Source: Pontibacter akesuensis | Lineage (GTDB): Bacteria; Bacteroidota; Bacteroidia; Cytophagales; Hymenobacteraceae | Assembly: GCF_001611675.1 (NCBI RefSeq) | Contig: NZ_CP014766.1 | Location: 186,001-250,000, forward strand | Direction: 5' to 3' | DNA: 64,000 nucleotides | Shown here: piece after piece, positions 27,410-37,286 of the stretch | Layout: each line of letters starts with the position of its first letter | Numbering within the stretch: position 1 is the first letter of the stretch | Translations under genes and position numbers: made by a program | The notes under the pieces: model-generated | The model's database searches: none | Seen by the model: the letters and a program-made list of their open reading frames with translations, nothing else | Told to the model about the DNA's origin: nothing

Positions 27410-28750
27410 ATGAGCGAACAGCATTCACCCGCCATTCCAATTGCCAAGCCGGGTTTCAGAGAAGCCTTTTACTTCTGGTTGAAACTGGGCTTTATAAGCT
27501 TTGGGGGACCTGCAGGCCAAATCGGAATAATGCACACGTTTCTGGTGGATCAGAAAAAATGGATCTCTGACCGTAAATTCCTGCACGCGCTCAATTACTG
27601 CATGCTGCTGCCCGGCCCCGAGGCACAGCAACTGGCTACCTATATCGGTTGGCTGCTGCACGGAACAGCGGGCGGTGTGGTAGCCGGGGCATTGTTTGTG
27701 CTGCCTTCCGTCTTTATCCTGCTCGGTTTAAGCGCCGTCTATGTTACATTCGGGGAAATACCCTGGGTGGCGGCTATGTTTTATGGGTTAAAGCCCGCCG
27801 TGGTGGCCATTGTGATCCTGGCCCTTATTAAGATCTCAAAAAAGTCCTTGTTGAGCCTTTTACACGTGATGGTAGCCGTTGCCTCCTTTACCGGTATTTT
27901 CTTTTTCAACATTCCCTTCCCTTACATTATTCTGGGTGCTGTACTCTTCGGCTGGCTGGCCATGCGGTTGTACCCTACCCTGATCACCGAAAAGAAAACA
28001 GCGCGCGAAATCTCCGAAAATGAAAAGGGGTATTACCTGAACATGGATTCGGAGGTACCGCATACAGCTTTCCGGGTCGGGCGTTTGCTGAAACAGCTCG
28101 GCGTTATTGGTGCGTTGTGGGTAATGCCTTTCCTGGTTCTGAACATGAGCCAGGGCGCTGCCTTCTGGGAGAGGTTGGTGGCATTTTTCACAAAAGCAGC
28201 TTTTGTAACCTTTGGCGGTGCCTATGCTGTTTTGCCCTACGTGGCACAAGTGGCTGTGGAGGATTTCAACTGGCTGACCAGACTGGAAATGATCGATGGC
28301 CTGGCTTTGGGAGAAACCACCCCTGGTCCGCTCATCATGGTACTGGCCTTTGTAGGGTTCATGGCGGGGTACAATTATTTCGGTGGCTCCCTGCTCATGG
28401 GCTCTCTTGGCTTACTAACGACCACCTATTACACGTTTTTGCCTTGCTTTCTGTTTATTCTGGCGGGCGCTCCTATCATAGAGAAAACCCAAAGCAACAG
28501 TAGCGTTAAAGCAGTGCTGGGCGTGGTAACAGCCGCGGTGGTGGGCGTAGTTTTGAACCTTACCGTATACTTTGCCCAGGCTGTTCTCTTCCCTGAGCGC
28601 CTTTCCCTTCAGGCGCTTGACATTTTCAGCTTCGCCTGGATAATTATTTCCTTGGTAGCCATGTACCGGTTTAAGGTAGGAATGATTCCCTGGATTGGAA
28701 TCAGTGCCCTGGCCGGATTGCTCCACTTTCTTTTTACAGCTTCCGCCTAA
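27410..28750 (+). CDS. chrA: chromate efflux transporter, two-domain form
   Basis: 446 residues from the ATG at 27410; upstream in-frame ATG and TTG codons exist at 27377-27386 but the conserved protein starts after MSEQHSPAIPIAKPGFREAF. Two homologous CHR domains: the first has LGFISFGGPAGQIGIMH and LPGPEAQQLATYIGW, the second has FVTFGGAYAVLPYVAQVAVE and GETTPGPLIMVLAFVGFMAG. These glycine/proline motifs are the family signature. The protein is expected to export chromate driven by membrane potential or proton gradient. The gene stands alone with no ChrB regulator nearby. Confidence 0.92.
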   Translation: MSEQHSPAIPIAKPGFREAFYFWLKLGFISFGGPAGQIGIMHTFLVDQKKWISDRKFLHALNYCMLLPGPEAQQLATYIGWLLHGTAGGVVAGALFVLPSVFILLGLSAVYVTFGEIPWVAAMFYGLKPAVVAIVILALIKISKKSLLSLLHVMVAVASFTGIFFFNIPFPYIILGAVLFGWLAMRLYPTLITEKKTAREISENEKGYYLNMDSEVPHTAFRVGRLLKQLGVIGALWVMPFLVLNMSQGAAFWERLVAFFTKAAFVTFGGAYAVLPYVAQVAVEDFNWLTRLEMIDGLALGETTPGPLIMVLAFVGFMAGYNYFGGSLLMGSLGLLTTTYYTFLPCFLFILAGAPIIEKTQSNSSVKAVLGVVTAAVVGVVLNLTVYFAQAVLFPERLSLQALDIFSFAWIIISLVAMYRFKVGMIPWIGISALAGLLHFLFTASA

Positions 28751-28895
28751 AGTATAGCCTATGTACCTGCGACTTAAAAAAACCTTCAGCAGCATTGCTA
28801 CTGGTCAAAACGTTTTCTCGGCCTAGCCAAGAGCAGCTTCCTCAGTTTGCGTCCTGCATAATTCTGTTCTCCTACCCAATTTCCCGGCTCAACTT

Positions 28896-31800
28896 TTAAA
28901 TCAAATCAAACCCCTCTTCGGCTACTCCCTCCAGCTTCACTTTTCGGGTATTATTCTCTAGGTTCAGGTCAATCAGCAGGTAATTCGGATCGATATCGGC
29001 GCGGGAAGGCTTTTTCTTTACTTTCACCGTAATCGTCTGCACGCCCGAGCGAATGCGGTGCTTTTGCAGGTAGAGGGGCTTACCTAATTCCTTCTCCGAA
29101 GCCGCGAAAACGCCGACTTCCACCCAATCATGCATCGGCACAGCTACTTCTGCACCTGTGCTGTCGACTACCACTTTTCTGGCGTCCACTTGAAGCGTTA
29201 CTTGCCAGGTACTGGAATCCAGCTGCTGAGCCTCCGACTGAACCGCTTTAAGCTGCCAGTAAACGTTCTTCTCAAAGTAGTCGTGTAACAGGTACTGCAG
29301 TGAGTCGGGGGTAACAACCTTCAGTTCCCGGTACAGATCAAGAGAGGTCGCAAAAGGTGGTTTTCCTGAGCCATACTTCGTAAGAAGTTGCCGAAGCGCG
29401 TTGTTCACGCGCTCTTTACCGATATACTCGGACAAAGCATGCAGGGCAAGCGGACCTTTTCGGTAGCCAATGAAGGCGTCGGTAGCCTGAAGCAAGGGGG
29501 TCGCTGCGCGTGACCGCGGCACTTCATACGATTTGCGCCACATGCTCAGGAGCTTCCTTGCATGCTCCTTCCCGTAAGTTTCTTCCACCACCTGCAGGGA
29601 TGTGTAATTGGCGAGCGTTTCGGACACCACAATACCACCTTCCACATGAGCGGGAAGTAACTGCGCCGCGCCCCACCACTGATGGGCTATCTCATGCGCT
29701 ATCGGAAAGTAGACCAGATCCAATGCCCATGGATTATCCTTCTGGTTGGAGAAGGTAAAAGACTCTCCATAGTCAACGGTAGTAGGTTCTGCGTTCAACT
29801 CACCCGCATAGCCCGAGCGCTCAATAAGGGTGATATGGCTGTAGGGATACGAGCCATACTTTCTGGTGTAGTAGGCGAAGGAGTCCTTTACACTTTTCAC
29901 CATCCGGTCTATGTGTTCACCGTGTGCCGGGTGGTAATACAACCGGATAGCTACTGCCTGCCCTGATTCAGGGTTTTTCCATGTTGCTTCCTGCGTGGCA
30001 TAGTTGGCAGAAAAGAAGGAGTAGTTATTCCGGATGGGCGCACTGGTCGCATAATGGAAGTAATTACGCCCGCCCGCTTTCCATGTACCAAGCAGCGCTC
30101 CCGGACCGATTGCCACCTGCCCGGCGGCTGTACCCACCACTGCCTCCAAATGTATCAGCTCCTGCCCGGGCATAATGCGTTTGGTATTCGCAGCATCATA
30201 AAGCGAAGGAACAGCCCATGGGCCCAAGCCATACTTCTTTCTTTCTCCATTGTCTCTTAGCTCGCGCATGGCCTGGTAGCCCACTGCAGGCAACCAGTTA
30301 TAGTTGATGAAGTAGGTGCCGTTTTCAATAACGGATACAACTATTCCCTTGTGAGGAAACCCCTGTGCATGATACGCAACTGCAAAGCTTAAACGGAGGG
30401 AATCGCCCGGCTCCAGTGGTTTGCTTAACTTGTAGATGCTGTGGCCGAGTTGCTGGTCTTCCGCTATACTTGTAAACGCACGGTCAAATTTGACAGCTCC
30501 TGTCTTCACCCCATTTGCCGTTGCCAGGTGGATGGTGTCTATCGGCAGGGTGCTTTTGTTGATCAACGTATAGGCGCCTCGTATCTCCGCGCTCCTGTCT
30601 TCCGGATAAATTTCTACCTGAAGCTTAGTTCCTGTCAAAAGCGGTTGTGGCGTGTGCTTATACTTGCCATACTTCAGCTCATATTGGGCAATTTTTTCCG
30701 TTCTTTCGGCGGCAGTGCTGTACTCGTTCAGCACGTTGGTGTTATAGAAAATATAGCCGCCCGAAATCAGAACAAAACCTCCTGCTGCTACCGCCGTCAA
30801 AGCAGTGGCCCGGGTAAAACGCTGGCGCGTAAGCCGCAGGCGCATCCAGAGCTTCTCCGACATACTTCGAACCCAGAACAGCCGCGCTGCTACGGCGAAC
30901 AGCATTGCCCAGGCTGCCCAGTAAAGCTTGAACCATAGCCAAGGCGCCAGGTATGGACCAAAGCCGCGCATATCGGTGTAGGACCAGCCCGGATCTGAGG
31001 CATAGAGTAGCAGGTTGTGCTCAATCCCGATCTTTGCCGCAAATACCATGGCTAGGTAAACAAGCAGCATAACCAGGTGCCCGAGGTATTTTTGATTTAC
31101 CAGCACATGCACCACCAGTGCAAGTAGCGCGAAAAGCAGGTAGTTGGTGAGCTGAATTCCGAAGAGCACCTTCAGCAGCACCCCTACTTCTACGGTAGGG
31201 TAGTTCATTGTCATAGGAATGATAACTCCGGCCAACAGCAGGAAACCCAGCCACACCCCCATGATAAGTGCCAGTCCTAAGAAATTGCCCAGAAAGAGGG
31301 ACCATTCTGAAACTGGCATTGTATGCGAAATTTTGTCCAGGCCAGCCTCTCTTTCTCTCCACACCAGTTCTCCCGCATAATAATTAATAAGTATGGGTAT
31401 GATGATCAGCGGGGTTTGAAAGTCCCGAAGAGATGCGGTCAACATTCCCAGCAGGTTCATCAGGTTGGGGTACTGCGGAACGCCACGAAATTCAAGGTAT
31501 TCATGGGCAAAAACGATCATCTGCAAGGTTAGGAGTCCCACGACGACTAGCCCTGCCTTGCTCTTCACTATTGCACCGAATGAGTATCCTGCAATAGCAA
31601 ACGTTTGGCGTACATGGGTTGCAACGCTGAAAGCAGGGGTTATGGTAAGTGGCGTATTCCTCCTGGTTGCACGAGCCACTGGAGCCTCCACGCTGGGCTT
31701 TCGTTTAAAGCGACTCCACCAGTTGCCCGCTGCTGTATGCACAAAACTGAAGCGGAGGTAAGTATAAGAAAGTATACCCAGTGCTAAACTTAGCCACAGG

Positions 31801-32525
31801 ACGCGGTTCCAGAGAAACATGCCTTCCAGGCGAAGCAGGCGCGTATTCTTTTCAAAGGCTGTCCATGTATCCACACTGCCAATGATGCTGAAGCCTACAG
31901 GATCTATCAGCTTTACCAGCTCCCAGTTTCCTGCAAACTTAGCCACCATCGTTCCGATGAGTGGAAAGATGATAGGGAACAGAAGTAGGCTGCCCACATA
32001 GGCGACAATAGCGTTCCGATTTAATACCGAAAAGGAGAACTGGCAGGCAGTAACAATAAAAGCGAGCGGCAGGGAAAGGTAGAAGTAAGTTGTCAGAAAA
32101 GCCTCCGCCCGAAAGGGACCCAGTTGTGCGGCGTCTACCGTGCGAATATGAAAGCTTAGGAAAAAAGCTAACGGAATCGCCAGTTGAATAAGTGCATTCA
32201 GCAGGAAAGCCGCCAGAAAACGCCCGCCCAGGTACTCGATTTTACGGACAGGAACAGTATACATTAGCGGATGCATGCGGGTTTGTACATCCCGGGCAGC
32301 TGCATGCCCGGCAATAGCTCCCGCCGACAATAACCAGATAACGCTCGCAAAAACTGTTATGAAGATAAGAGAGGAGGGCGCATTCAGAAATACGGCATCA
32401 TCCGAAGACTCTCCTATCGCTGAAAAGAACAAAGGAAACAGAAAAGCTATGCCCAGGTAAATCCAGGTCGAGACGCTGCGTAGCTGGTAGTGGAATTCAA
32501 ATCGGAAGATTTCACGAAACTTCAT
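28896..32525 (-). CDS. ABC transporter permease fused to M1 family aminopeptidase
   Basis: 1209 residues. The first ~590 contain about twelve membrane segments of ABC-2 type in two halves. The rest is periplasmic and is an M1-like gluzincin peptidase. The zinc site is HEIAHQWWG (His944, Glu945, His948) with the third ligand in VVSETLANY about twenty residues later. This spacing, two longer than in stand-alone M1 enzymes, is typical of these permease-peptidase fusions as I recall them. ELNAEPTTVDYG takes the place of the GAMEN-type substrate loop. With the ATPase gene upstream on the same strand it forms an exporter that may process peptides at the outer face of the membrane. Confidence 0.92.
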   Translation of the reverse strand: MKFREIFRFEFHYQLRSVSTWIYLGIAFLFPLFFSAIGESSDDAVFLNAPSSLIFITVFASVIWLLSAGAIAGHAAARDVQTRMHPLMYTVPVRKIEYLGGRFLAAFLLNALIQLAIPLAFFLSFHIRTVDAAQLGPFRAEAFLTTYFYLSLPLAFIVTACQFSFSVLNRNAIVAYVGSLLLFPIIFPLIGTMVAKFAGNWELVKLIDPVGFSIIGSVDTWTAFEKNTRLLRLEGMFLWNRVLWLSLALGILSYTYLRFSFVHTAAGNWWSRFKRKPSVEAPVARATRRNTPLTITPAFSVATHVRQTFAIAGYSFGAIVKSKAGLVVVGLLTLQMIVFAHEYLEFRGVPQYPNLMNLLGMLTASLRDFQTPLIIIPILINYYAGELVWREREAGLDKISHTMPVSEWSLFLGNFLGLALIMGVWLGFLLLAGVIIPMTMNYPTVEVGVLLKVLFGIQLTNYLLFALLALVVHVLVNQKYLGHLVMLLVYLAMVFAAKIGIEHNLLLYASDPGWSYTDMRGFGPYLAPWLWFKLYWAAWAMLFAVAARLFWVRSMSEKLWMRLRLTRQRFTRATALTAVAAGGFVLISGGYIFYNTNVLNEYSTAAERTEKIAQYELKYGKYKHTPQPLLTGTKLQVEIYPEDRSAEIRGAYTLINKSTLPIDTIHLATANGVKTGAVKFDRAFTSIAEDQQLGHSIYKLSKPLEPGDSLRLSFAVAYHAQGFPHKGIVVSVIENGTYFINYNWLPAVGYQAMRELRDNGERKKYGLGPWAVPSLYDAANTKRIMPGQELIHLEAVVGTAAGQVAIGPGALLGTWKAGGRNYFHYATSAPIRNNYSFFSANYATQEATWKNPESGQAVAIRLYYHPAHGEHIDRMVKSVKDSFAYYTRKYGSYPYSHITLIERSGYAGELNAEPTTVDYGESFTFSNQKDNPWALDLVYFPIAHEIAHQWWGAAQLLPAHVEGGIVVSETLANYTSLQVVEETYGKEHARKLLSMWRKSYEVPRSRAATPLLQATDAFIGYRKGPLALHALSEYIGKERVNNALRQLLTKYGSGKPPFATSLDLYRELKVVTPDSLQYLLHDYFEKNVYWQLKAVQSEAQQLDSSTWQVTLQVDARKVVVDSTGAEVAVPMHDWVEVGVFAASEKELGKPLYLQKHRIRSGVQTITVKVKKKPSRADIDPNYLLIDLNLENNTRKVKLEGVAEEGFDLI

Positions 32526-32614
32526 GGCCTTGCCTTTTTTTGTCGTTTATTTCTCTGACTTGCAGGTTTAGCTGCTGTACTTGTCCCCTGTGTCTCCACC
32601 TCCACTACATTATC

Positions 32615-32872
32615 TTATGTTGCCACATCCCGCGCTGCCGCCTCCCCGGCGATGGCCGCGGCCATCACGAGCCAGATCAGGCTTCCGAATACCGTGGTTT
32701 TCGCTACAGAAAAAGGAGAGTTAAGAAAGAAGTTGGCGTACAGCACCTCCGAAAGGGAGCCGTCCCGCGTCATTAGGAAGCTCAGTACAACCAGGACAAC
32801 GATGAAGAGCCAGGGCCAGGAACGGTGTATCTGGTAGGCCAGCTCGAAGCGAAAGATCTTCCAGAACTTCAT
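32615..32872 (-). pseudogene. truncated ABC-2 permease (N-terminal 85 residues of a copy of the neighbour)
   Basis: Starts MKFWKIFRFELAYQIHRS and ends AAAIAGEAAARDVAT then TAA. The following gene starts MKFREIFRFEFHYQLRSV and has AGAIAGHAAARDVQT at the same place, so this is a tandem copy cut right after the AARDV motif where the next transmembrane segments should begin. Its start overlaps the ATPase stop (TAATG), so it is still translationally coupled. It may be a leftover of gene duplication followed by deletion, or a tiny membrane protein that is still made. Confidence 0.75.
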
Positions 32873-33771
32873 TATACGGTCTCCTTTGTCTGGCTGAAAC
32901 TGTAGTAGCCAGCCATGGTGCTGAAGTAAACATCCTCCAGGTCGGGCTCCACCAGCTCAAAGCCATGGCCGGGTGCCTCTTGGCTGTAAATGTGCACCAT
33001 GGTGCGCCCGCTCAATAATTTGGTAGAGATTACCTGGTGCTCCTGCTCCAGATAAGGTAGCGTGTGCTTCTCAATCAGCTTGCGCCAGATATGCCCCTGC
33101 AGCCCCTCCACCGCCTTCAGGGGCTCTGCTTTCAGCAGTATCTGTCCCTTGTTGATGATGGCCATGGTGGTGCACAGTTCCGACACATCCTCCACGATGT
33201 GGGTAGAGAGAATCACCACGCTGTTCTCGCCCAACTCGCTCAACAGGTTGAGAAAGCGCACACGCTCCGCCGGGTCCAGGCCTGCCGTGGGCTCATCCAC
33301 GATCAGCAGCTTTGGGTTGCCCAGCAAGGCCACTGCTACGCCGAAGCGCTGCCGCATGCCCCCCGAAAAGCCCCCCAGCTTCTGCCTGCGCACCTCCCAC
33401 AGGTTTGTCTGGCGCAGGAGCGCTTCCACCACTTCTTTTCGTGCCTTTCGGATGGTAGTACCCTTGAGCACCGCAAAGTAATCGAGCAAATCCTCCGCCC
33501 TTGCTTTCGGGTAAACACCAAACTCCTGAGGCAGGTAGCCTAGCGTTTTACGCACCTCCTCCTTCTGGTTTACCACGTCTATGTCGCCCAGGTGAACCAG
33601 GCCCTCATCCGGCTCCTGCAGCGTGGCCAAAATGCGCATCAGCGTAGATTTTCCGGCCCCGTTCGGTCCTAGCAGTCCAAACATGCCTTTGGGAATGGAA
33701 AGCGTTACGTTCTTCAGCGCCTGCACGCCGTTGGAATAAGTTTTCGAGAGGTTGGTAATTTGAAGTGCCAT
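32872..33771 (-). CDS. ABC transporter ATP-binding protein
   Basis: 299 residues. Walker A GLLGPNGAGKS (about 34-42), Q-loop YLPQEFGVYP, signature FSGGMRQR (about 135-142), Walker B LLIVDEPTAGLDP (about 155-167) and the switch His in STHIVEDV. This is the CcmA/NatA-type ATPase that drives ABC-2 permeases. It sits upstream of the truncated permease and the permease-peptidase fusion on the same strand, overlapping the first by one base, so the three form an operon and the fusion protein is the likely partner. A decayed copy of its N-terminus lies at 62882-63034. Confidence 0.95.
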   Translation of the reverse strand: MALQITNLSKTYSNGVQALKNVTLSIPKGMFGLLGPNGAGKSTLMRILATLQEPDEGLVHLGDIDVVNQKEEVRKTLGYLPQEFGVYPKARAEDLLDYFAVLKGTTIRKARKEVVEALLRQTNLWEVRRQKLGGFSGGMRQRFGVAVALLGNPKLLIVDEPTAGLDPAERVRFLNLLSELGENSVVILSTHIVEDVSELCTTMAIINKGQILLKAEPLKAVEGLQGHIWRKLIEKHTLPYLEQEHQVISTKLLSGRTMVHIYSQEAPGHGFELVEPDLEDVYFSTMAGYYSFSQTKETV

Positions 33772-33828
33772 ACGCTTACTGCTTAGTTGCGGTAGTTTCT
33801 ATTAATTTGTTACCTGAAATGCGGCCAC

Positions 33829-35730
33829 CTACGCCCAGGTTCGCAGGCCTATTAAGCCATAGAACAAAAAGTAGCATGCCATTAGAAGATGTAATACTGA
33901 CAGGAAAGCGGCAGGAAAATAAGCAGCCCTTTTGATGCCCTTATTTCTGTACCAGACCACCATGACAAAAGCGAAAACTGCCGAAGCAAAGAAGGCTATA
34001 GTTGCCAGCATGACAGGAATTGAGATGAAACTGGGTTTTGCCAGGTATTCTTTTCCTTCCATAGCCCCTGCAGCAAGAAGCACCACAGCTATTCCCAGGA
34101 ACACGACGGGTAAGAGAGACCAGATCCTGACCAGTAGAGGAGCACCTCTGGGAATTTTGCCTTTCCAGTACCGGTAAGCCCAAAAGGGCAACAGGAGACC
34201 AGCATGCAGGACAAATGCTATCCAGAGCAGGAACACTACTACTCTTCCGAGCACCAGTATAGCGGGAACAGGAGCCAATGTAACCGTACCGCTTTCCGCC
34301 CCGGCCAACTCTAAAACCTGACCAGCCAACGGATCATTCACTACTACAAAATCATTTCTACCTGTGTGAAGGTTATGATACACGCCCCTTTCAACAGGTA
34401 CGAACCTGACTATCCGGCCAATATGAGCAGGAAACTGATTATACACAGTGTCTCCCTCTGACCAGACTCTTTCTACGAGCAAGGGCGGCAATTTGAAAGG
34501 CAACTGCTTTATCGGGTTTATCTGCAGGTAATATCCATCAGCAGGTTTCGCGATAGCACCTGATCTTATAGAAAAGATAGCTTGCTCAGGCTTTGGCAGG
34601 TGGCTGGTTTGATATTCCCGGATAAGAGAACCAATTTTTCTGATTGCTGCCGTGTTGTCTGAATTGGTCTGAACTGCATAGCCTAAACCATATCCCGGCA
34701 GGTAAGAAAAATCAGATTTCCCGGCACCCACGCTGCCGCCATGTTTGTAATAAGTATAACCGTTAAAATTGGAAGTATAGAGACCCAGCCCATACCCAAA
34801 TTTTAAGCCTGCCTTTGCGCCCAGGGTGGTTGAGGGAGTCTCCATCCTTTTCAAGGATCTTTCGGAAAGCAGTTTGAGAGAATCAACCTTGCCCATGTTG
34901 ATAAAAAGCTGCAGCAGTTTGGCCATGTCCTTCGGAGAAGCGTTGATAGCTCCCGAAGGTCTTGTAATGAGATGCCAGTATTGCTGTGGGTATCCTTCTT
35001 TGTATAGGATGGCTCCTTTTTTCCTATAGTCATCAGAAAGAAAAAATGTCATGGTCTCCATACCCAGCGGAGAGAAATAGTTTTGCTGGATATATGTTTC
35101 GTAGGGTTGTCCAGCGATTTTCTCGACGATGTAGGCGGCCACAGCCGGACCGGAGTTGGCGTAGGCCATTCTTGTTCCAGGCACCCATTTGGATGTCCTG
35201 GAATGTGGATGAAAATCCAGTCCATCTTTAAGGGATATTGCTTCGGGGTCGTTGTGAATAAGTTCAGCCAGGTGAATATCATCCCACCCAGTGGTATGCT
35301 CCAGGAGATGCGCTACAAGTATGGGATTTGTCTTTTCCCATTGATTTTCAAATTCAATTTCCGGCACTAAGTCTTTCACCCGGTCATGCAGGCGTAGCTT
35401 TCCCTCCTCCTGCAGTTTTAGAATCGCAAGCGCAACAAATATTTTAGAAGTAGACCCGATTCGGAACATGGTTTCTTCGTCGGCAGGAATTCCCTTTTCC
35501 CCATCGGCCATTCCCAGGCCTTCTATCCAAACCGGTCCGTCTTTATCTACCAGCGCAACACCGGCAGCAGGTGTTCCGGTATCTTTTAAGACCTGCAGGA
35601 TGGCTTCTCTCAATTCTTCAATGGTTTGTGGTGCCTTTTTTCCCTCTACCTGCTGGCCATGGGCTACAGGGGTAAGTATGACAGAAAACAGAAGTATAAA
35701 AGCGATGAAAGGGGGCCTGAACGTTCTCAT
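33829..35730 (-). CDS. membrane-anchored serine hydrolase (class C beta-lactamase / PBP4-like)
   Basis: 633 residues: signal peptide (1-26), a beta-lactamase-related domain (about 35-390), a middle linker domain (about 400-480) and a C-terminal hydrophobic part with four or five membrane helices. Active-site motifs are intact: nucleophile STSK (Ser93-Lys96), Tyr-x-Asn in MAYANSG (Tyr190) and HGGSVG as the third motif. Such proteins are usually D-amino peptidases or esterases rather than drug-resistance enzymes. The gene lies 57 bp after the ABC operon start, same strand. Its upstream region contains an ACTTTG-N5-CAAAGC site and a TACAGT-AC-ACTGTA dyad. Confidence 0.9.
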   Translation of the reverse strand: MRTFRPPFIAFILLFSVILTPVAHGQQVEGKKAPQTIEELREAILQVLKDTGTPAAGVALVDKDGPVWIEGLGMADGEKGIPADEETMFRIGSTSKIFVALAILKLQEEGKLRLHDRVKDLVPEIEFENQWEKTNPILVAHLLEHTTGWDDIHLAELIHNDPEAISLKDGLDFHPHSRTSKWVPGTRMAYANSGPAVAAYIVEKIAGQPYETYIQQNYFSPLGMETMTFFLSDDYRKKGAILYKEGYPQQYWHLITRPSGAINASPKDMAKLLQLFINMGKVDSLKLLSERSLKRMETPSTTLGAKAGLKFGYGLGLYTSNFNGYTYYKHGGSVGAGKSDFSYLPGYGLGYAVQTNSDNTAAIRKIGSLIREYQTSHLPKPEQAIFSIRSGAIAKPADGYYLQINPIKQLPFKLPPLLVERVWSEGDTVYNQFPAHIGRIVRFVPVERGVYHNLHTGRNDFVVVNDPLAGQVLELAGAESGTVTLAPVPAILVLGRVVVFLLWIAFVLHAGLLLPFWAYRYWKGKIPRGAPLLVRIWSLLPVVFLGIAVVLLAAGAMEGKEYLAKPSFISIPVMLATIAFFASAVFAFVMVVWYRNKGIKRAAYFPAAFLSVLHLLMACYFLFYGLIGLRTWA

Positions 35731-35760
35731 AAATTAGTCACAGAAAAAAGTCACGGTTGA

Positions 35761-35774
35761 TACAGTACACTGTA
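35761..35774. promoter_or_regulatory. inverted repeat close to the serine hydrolase start
   Basis: TACAGT-AC-ACTGTA lies 30 bp upstream of the ATG. TACA/TGTA half-sites are the hallmark of BlaI/MecI-type repressor operators, which control some beta-lactamase and PBP genes, but the spacing here differs from the classical box and no blaI gene is in the window. Confidence 0.3.
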
Positions 35775-35876
35775 TACTAGCTGGCCTTACCTGCGCACGG
35801 CGCGTTTACAGTTCATCGTTTGCAGTGTGTTGTGGCTGCTTTTGCGCCTTCACAACACTGCATCCAGTTAAAAAGA

Positions 35877-35893
35877 ACTTTGCATTACAAAGC
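35877..35893. promoter_or_regulatory. ACTTTG-N5-CAAAG site upstream of serine hydrolase
   Basis: ACTTTG CATTA CAAAGC, 147 bp upstream of the hydrolase ATG. It matches the two sites at 38335 and 39316 in every dyad position except the last base. Possibly a third target of the winged-helix regulator at 38369. Confidence 0.4.
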
Positions 35894-35981
35894 GCAGGGG
35901 CAAAAAAAGAGAACTATGAACTCCTCCGCTCCAGCCGAATTTATACTTAAGCAGTCCCATATGTTCAGCTAATTGACTCCT

Positions 35982-37226
35982 TTACTTAAACCCGAAAAGC
36001 AGCGGAAACAGGAAGGTGACGAGAACGGCCCACAGCATGTAGATGGGCAGGTAGAAGGCAATGGCCTTCCCGACGCCGGCAATGCTCGCTTTATTCGACA
36101 CGACCCTGTATAGTTGCACCGTTACCAAGAGCAGGTTTATCAGAATCAGCACATTACCACCCAGCACCGCGACTCTGTTAGGCGTTATTCCCCACTCCGA
36201 AATCCGAAAGGAAATAGCCGAAAGTGCAATGCCATTGACCACGACAGTTACACTAGAGAGCAGCAACAGCACCCAGTTGCTTATCTGGTTTTTAGCGGCC
36301 CTGGATGTTTCGGCAACGGAAAAGAAAATGATAGCCATCACGCCAATCAAAAGCGCATTGAAAATAAGTAAAAACTCGCGGTCGTTGTAGGGGTCTTGTC
36401 CTGATGAAACCATGGCGATGAGGTAAATAACCAGCATCACCAACACCAGCGGACTGAAGATCCTGGCAATGACCGGAGATACTTTGCCCACCAGGTGGGG
36501 ATTGGTCTGGGTAAGGAAGGTGCCTAGGATTGGTGCAGCAGGAAGTCCGAAAACAACGACATACTCCACATAAAACTGCTCTATACTTAAGCCGATCAAG
36601 GAGAAGAGGCCAATGGTAACCCCCGTCATGATGCCGCCTGCAATTAAAATGAGTGTGGTCATCACCACTAAGTCTCCATTATACTTCAGATAGCCAAGCC
36701 GAAGGTCATACTGGTTCCGCGTTTCGCCAACAAAAGCAAACCCAAGCATCGCCCATAGTAACAGAAGCAAATGAATGCACGACAGGAGTAATGTGTCGCT
36801 GCTCTGAGCATCGGGAAGAGAATTAATATAAATCAGGCTTGCCAGGAAAACACCCGCTAACACCGCGACTTTTGACCAGGACAAACCGTTCTTCCACGCA
36901 AAATAGGCCGTCAGCACCGGAAAGATGATAAACCCGATGTTGCGGGGGTAAAAGAATTCCTCATCCACTGGGAACATAGCAGGCACCTTGGCTATGACGC
37001 CTGCTACAAGAATAGCGATCAGGACAAACAGCAGTTCCCTGCCGGAGCCCCAGTTAATCTCCTCGCTTTCGTAACGGAGCCTCTCGTTCCAGAAGTCGGC
37101 CAGTGCGTTGCCTTTAACATCCGGGTACAGGGCACTGAACTCCCGCTTAAAAGGCACCTTGTTGCTGCGGTACAGCTTTTCAAGGAAGCCCGGGTCGTGC
37201 AAATGGTTTAAAATCTCTTTTCTCAT
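35982..37226 (-). CDS. DUF4153-like membrane protein
   Basis: 414 residues. A short cytoplasmic N-terminus (MRKEILNHLHDPGFLEKLYR, with KREFSALYP) is followed by eleven or twelve hydrophobic helices. The layout and the helix content match DUF4153 family membrane proteins, which are often encoded next to small winged-helix regulators in Bacteroidota. No catalytic motif can be seen. It is the last gene of a leftward cluster (60 bp after the 99-aa gene), so its expression probably follows the regulator at 38369. Confidence 0.75.
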   Translation of the reverse strand: MRKEILNHLHDPGFLEKLYRSNKVPFKREFSALYPDVKGNALADFWNERLRYESEEINWGSGRELLFVLIAILVAGVIAKVPAMFPVDEEFFYPRNIGFIIFPVLTAYFAWKNGLSWSKVAVLAGVFLASLIYINSLPDAQSSDTLLLSCIHLLLLLWAMLGFAFVGETRNQYDLRLGYLKYNGDLVVMTTLILIAGGIMTGVTIGLFSLIGLSIEQFYVEYVVVFGLPAAPILGTFLTQTNPHLVGKVSPVIARIFSPLVLVMLVIYLIAMVSSGQDPYNDREFLLIFNALLIGVMAIIFFSVAETSRAAKNQISNWVLLLLSSVTVVVNGIALSAISFRISEWGITPNRVAVLGGNVLILINLLLVTVQLYRVVSNKASIAGVGKAIAFYLPIYMLWAVLVTFLFPLLFGFK

Positions 37227-37286
37227 AGGTTAGTGAATTTCTGTAGCGGTATACTACTGGTTTTAATGTTGTTGCCTAAGAATCTT

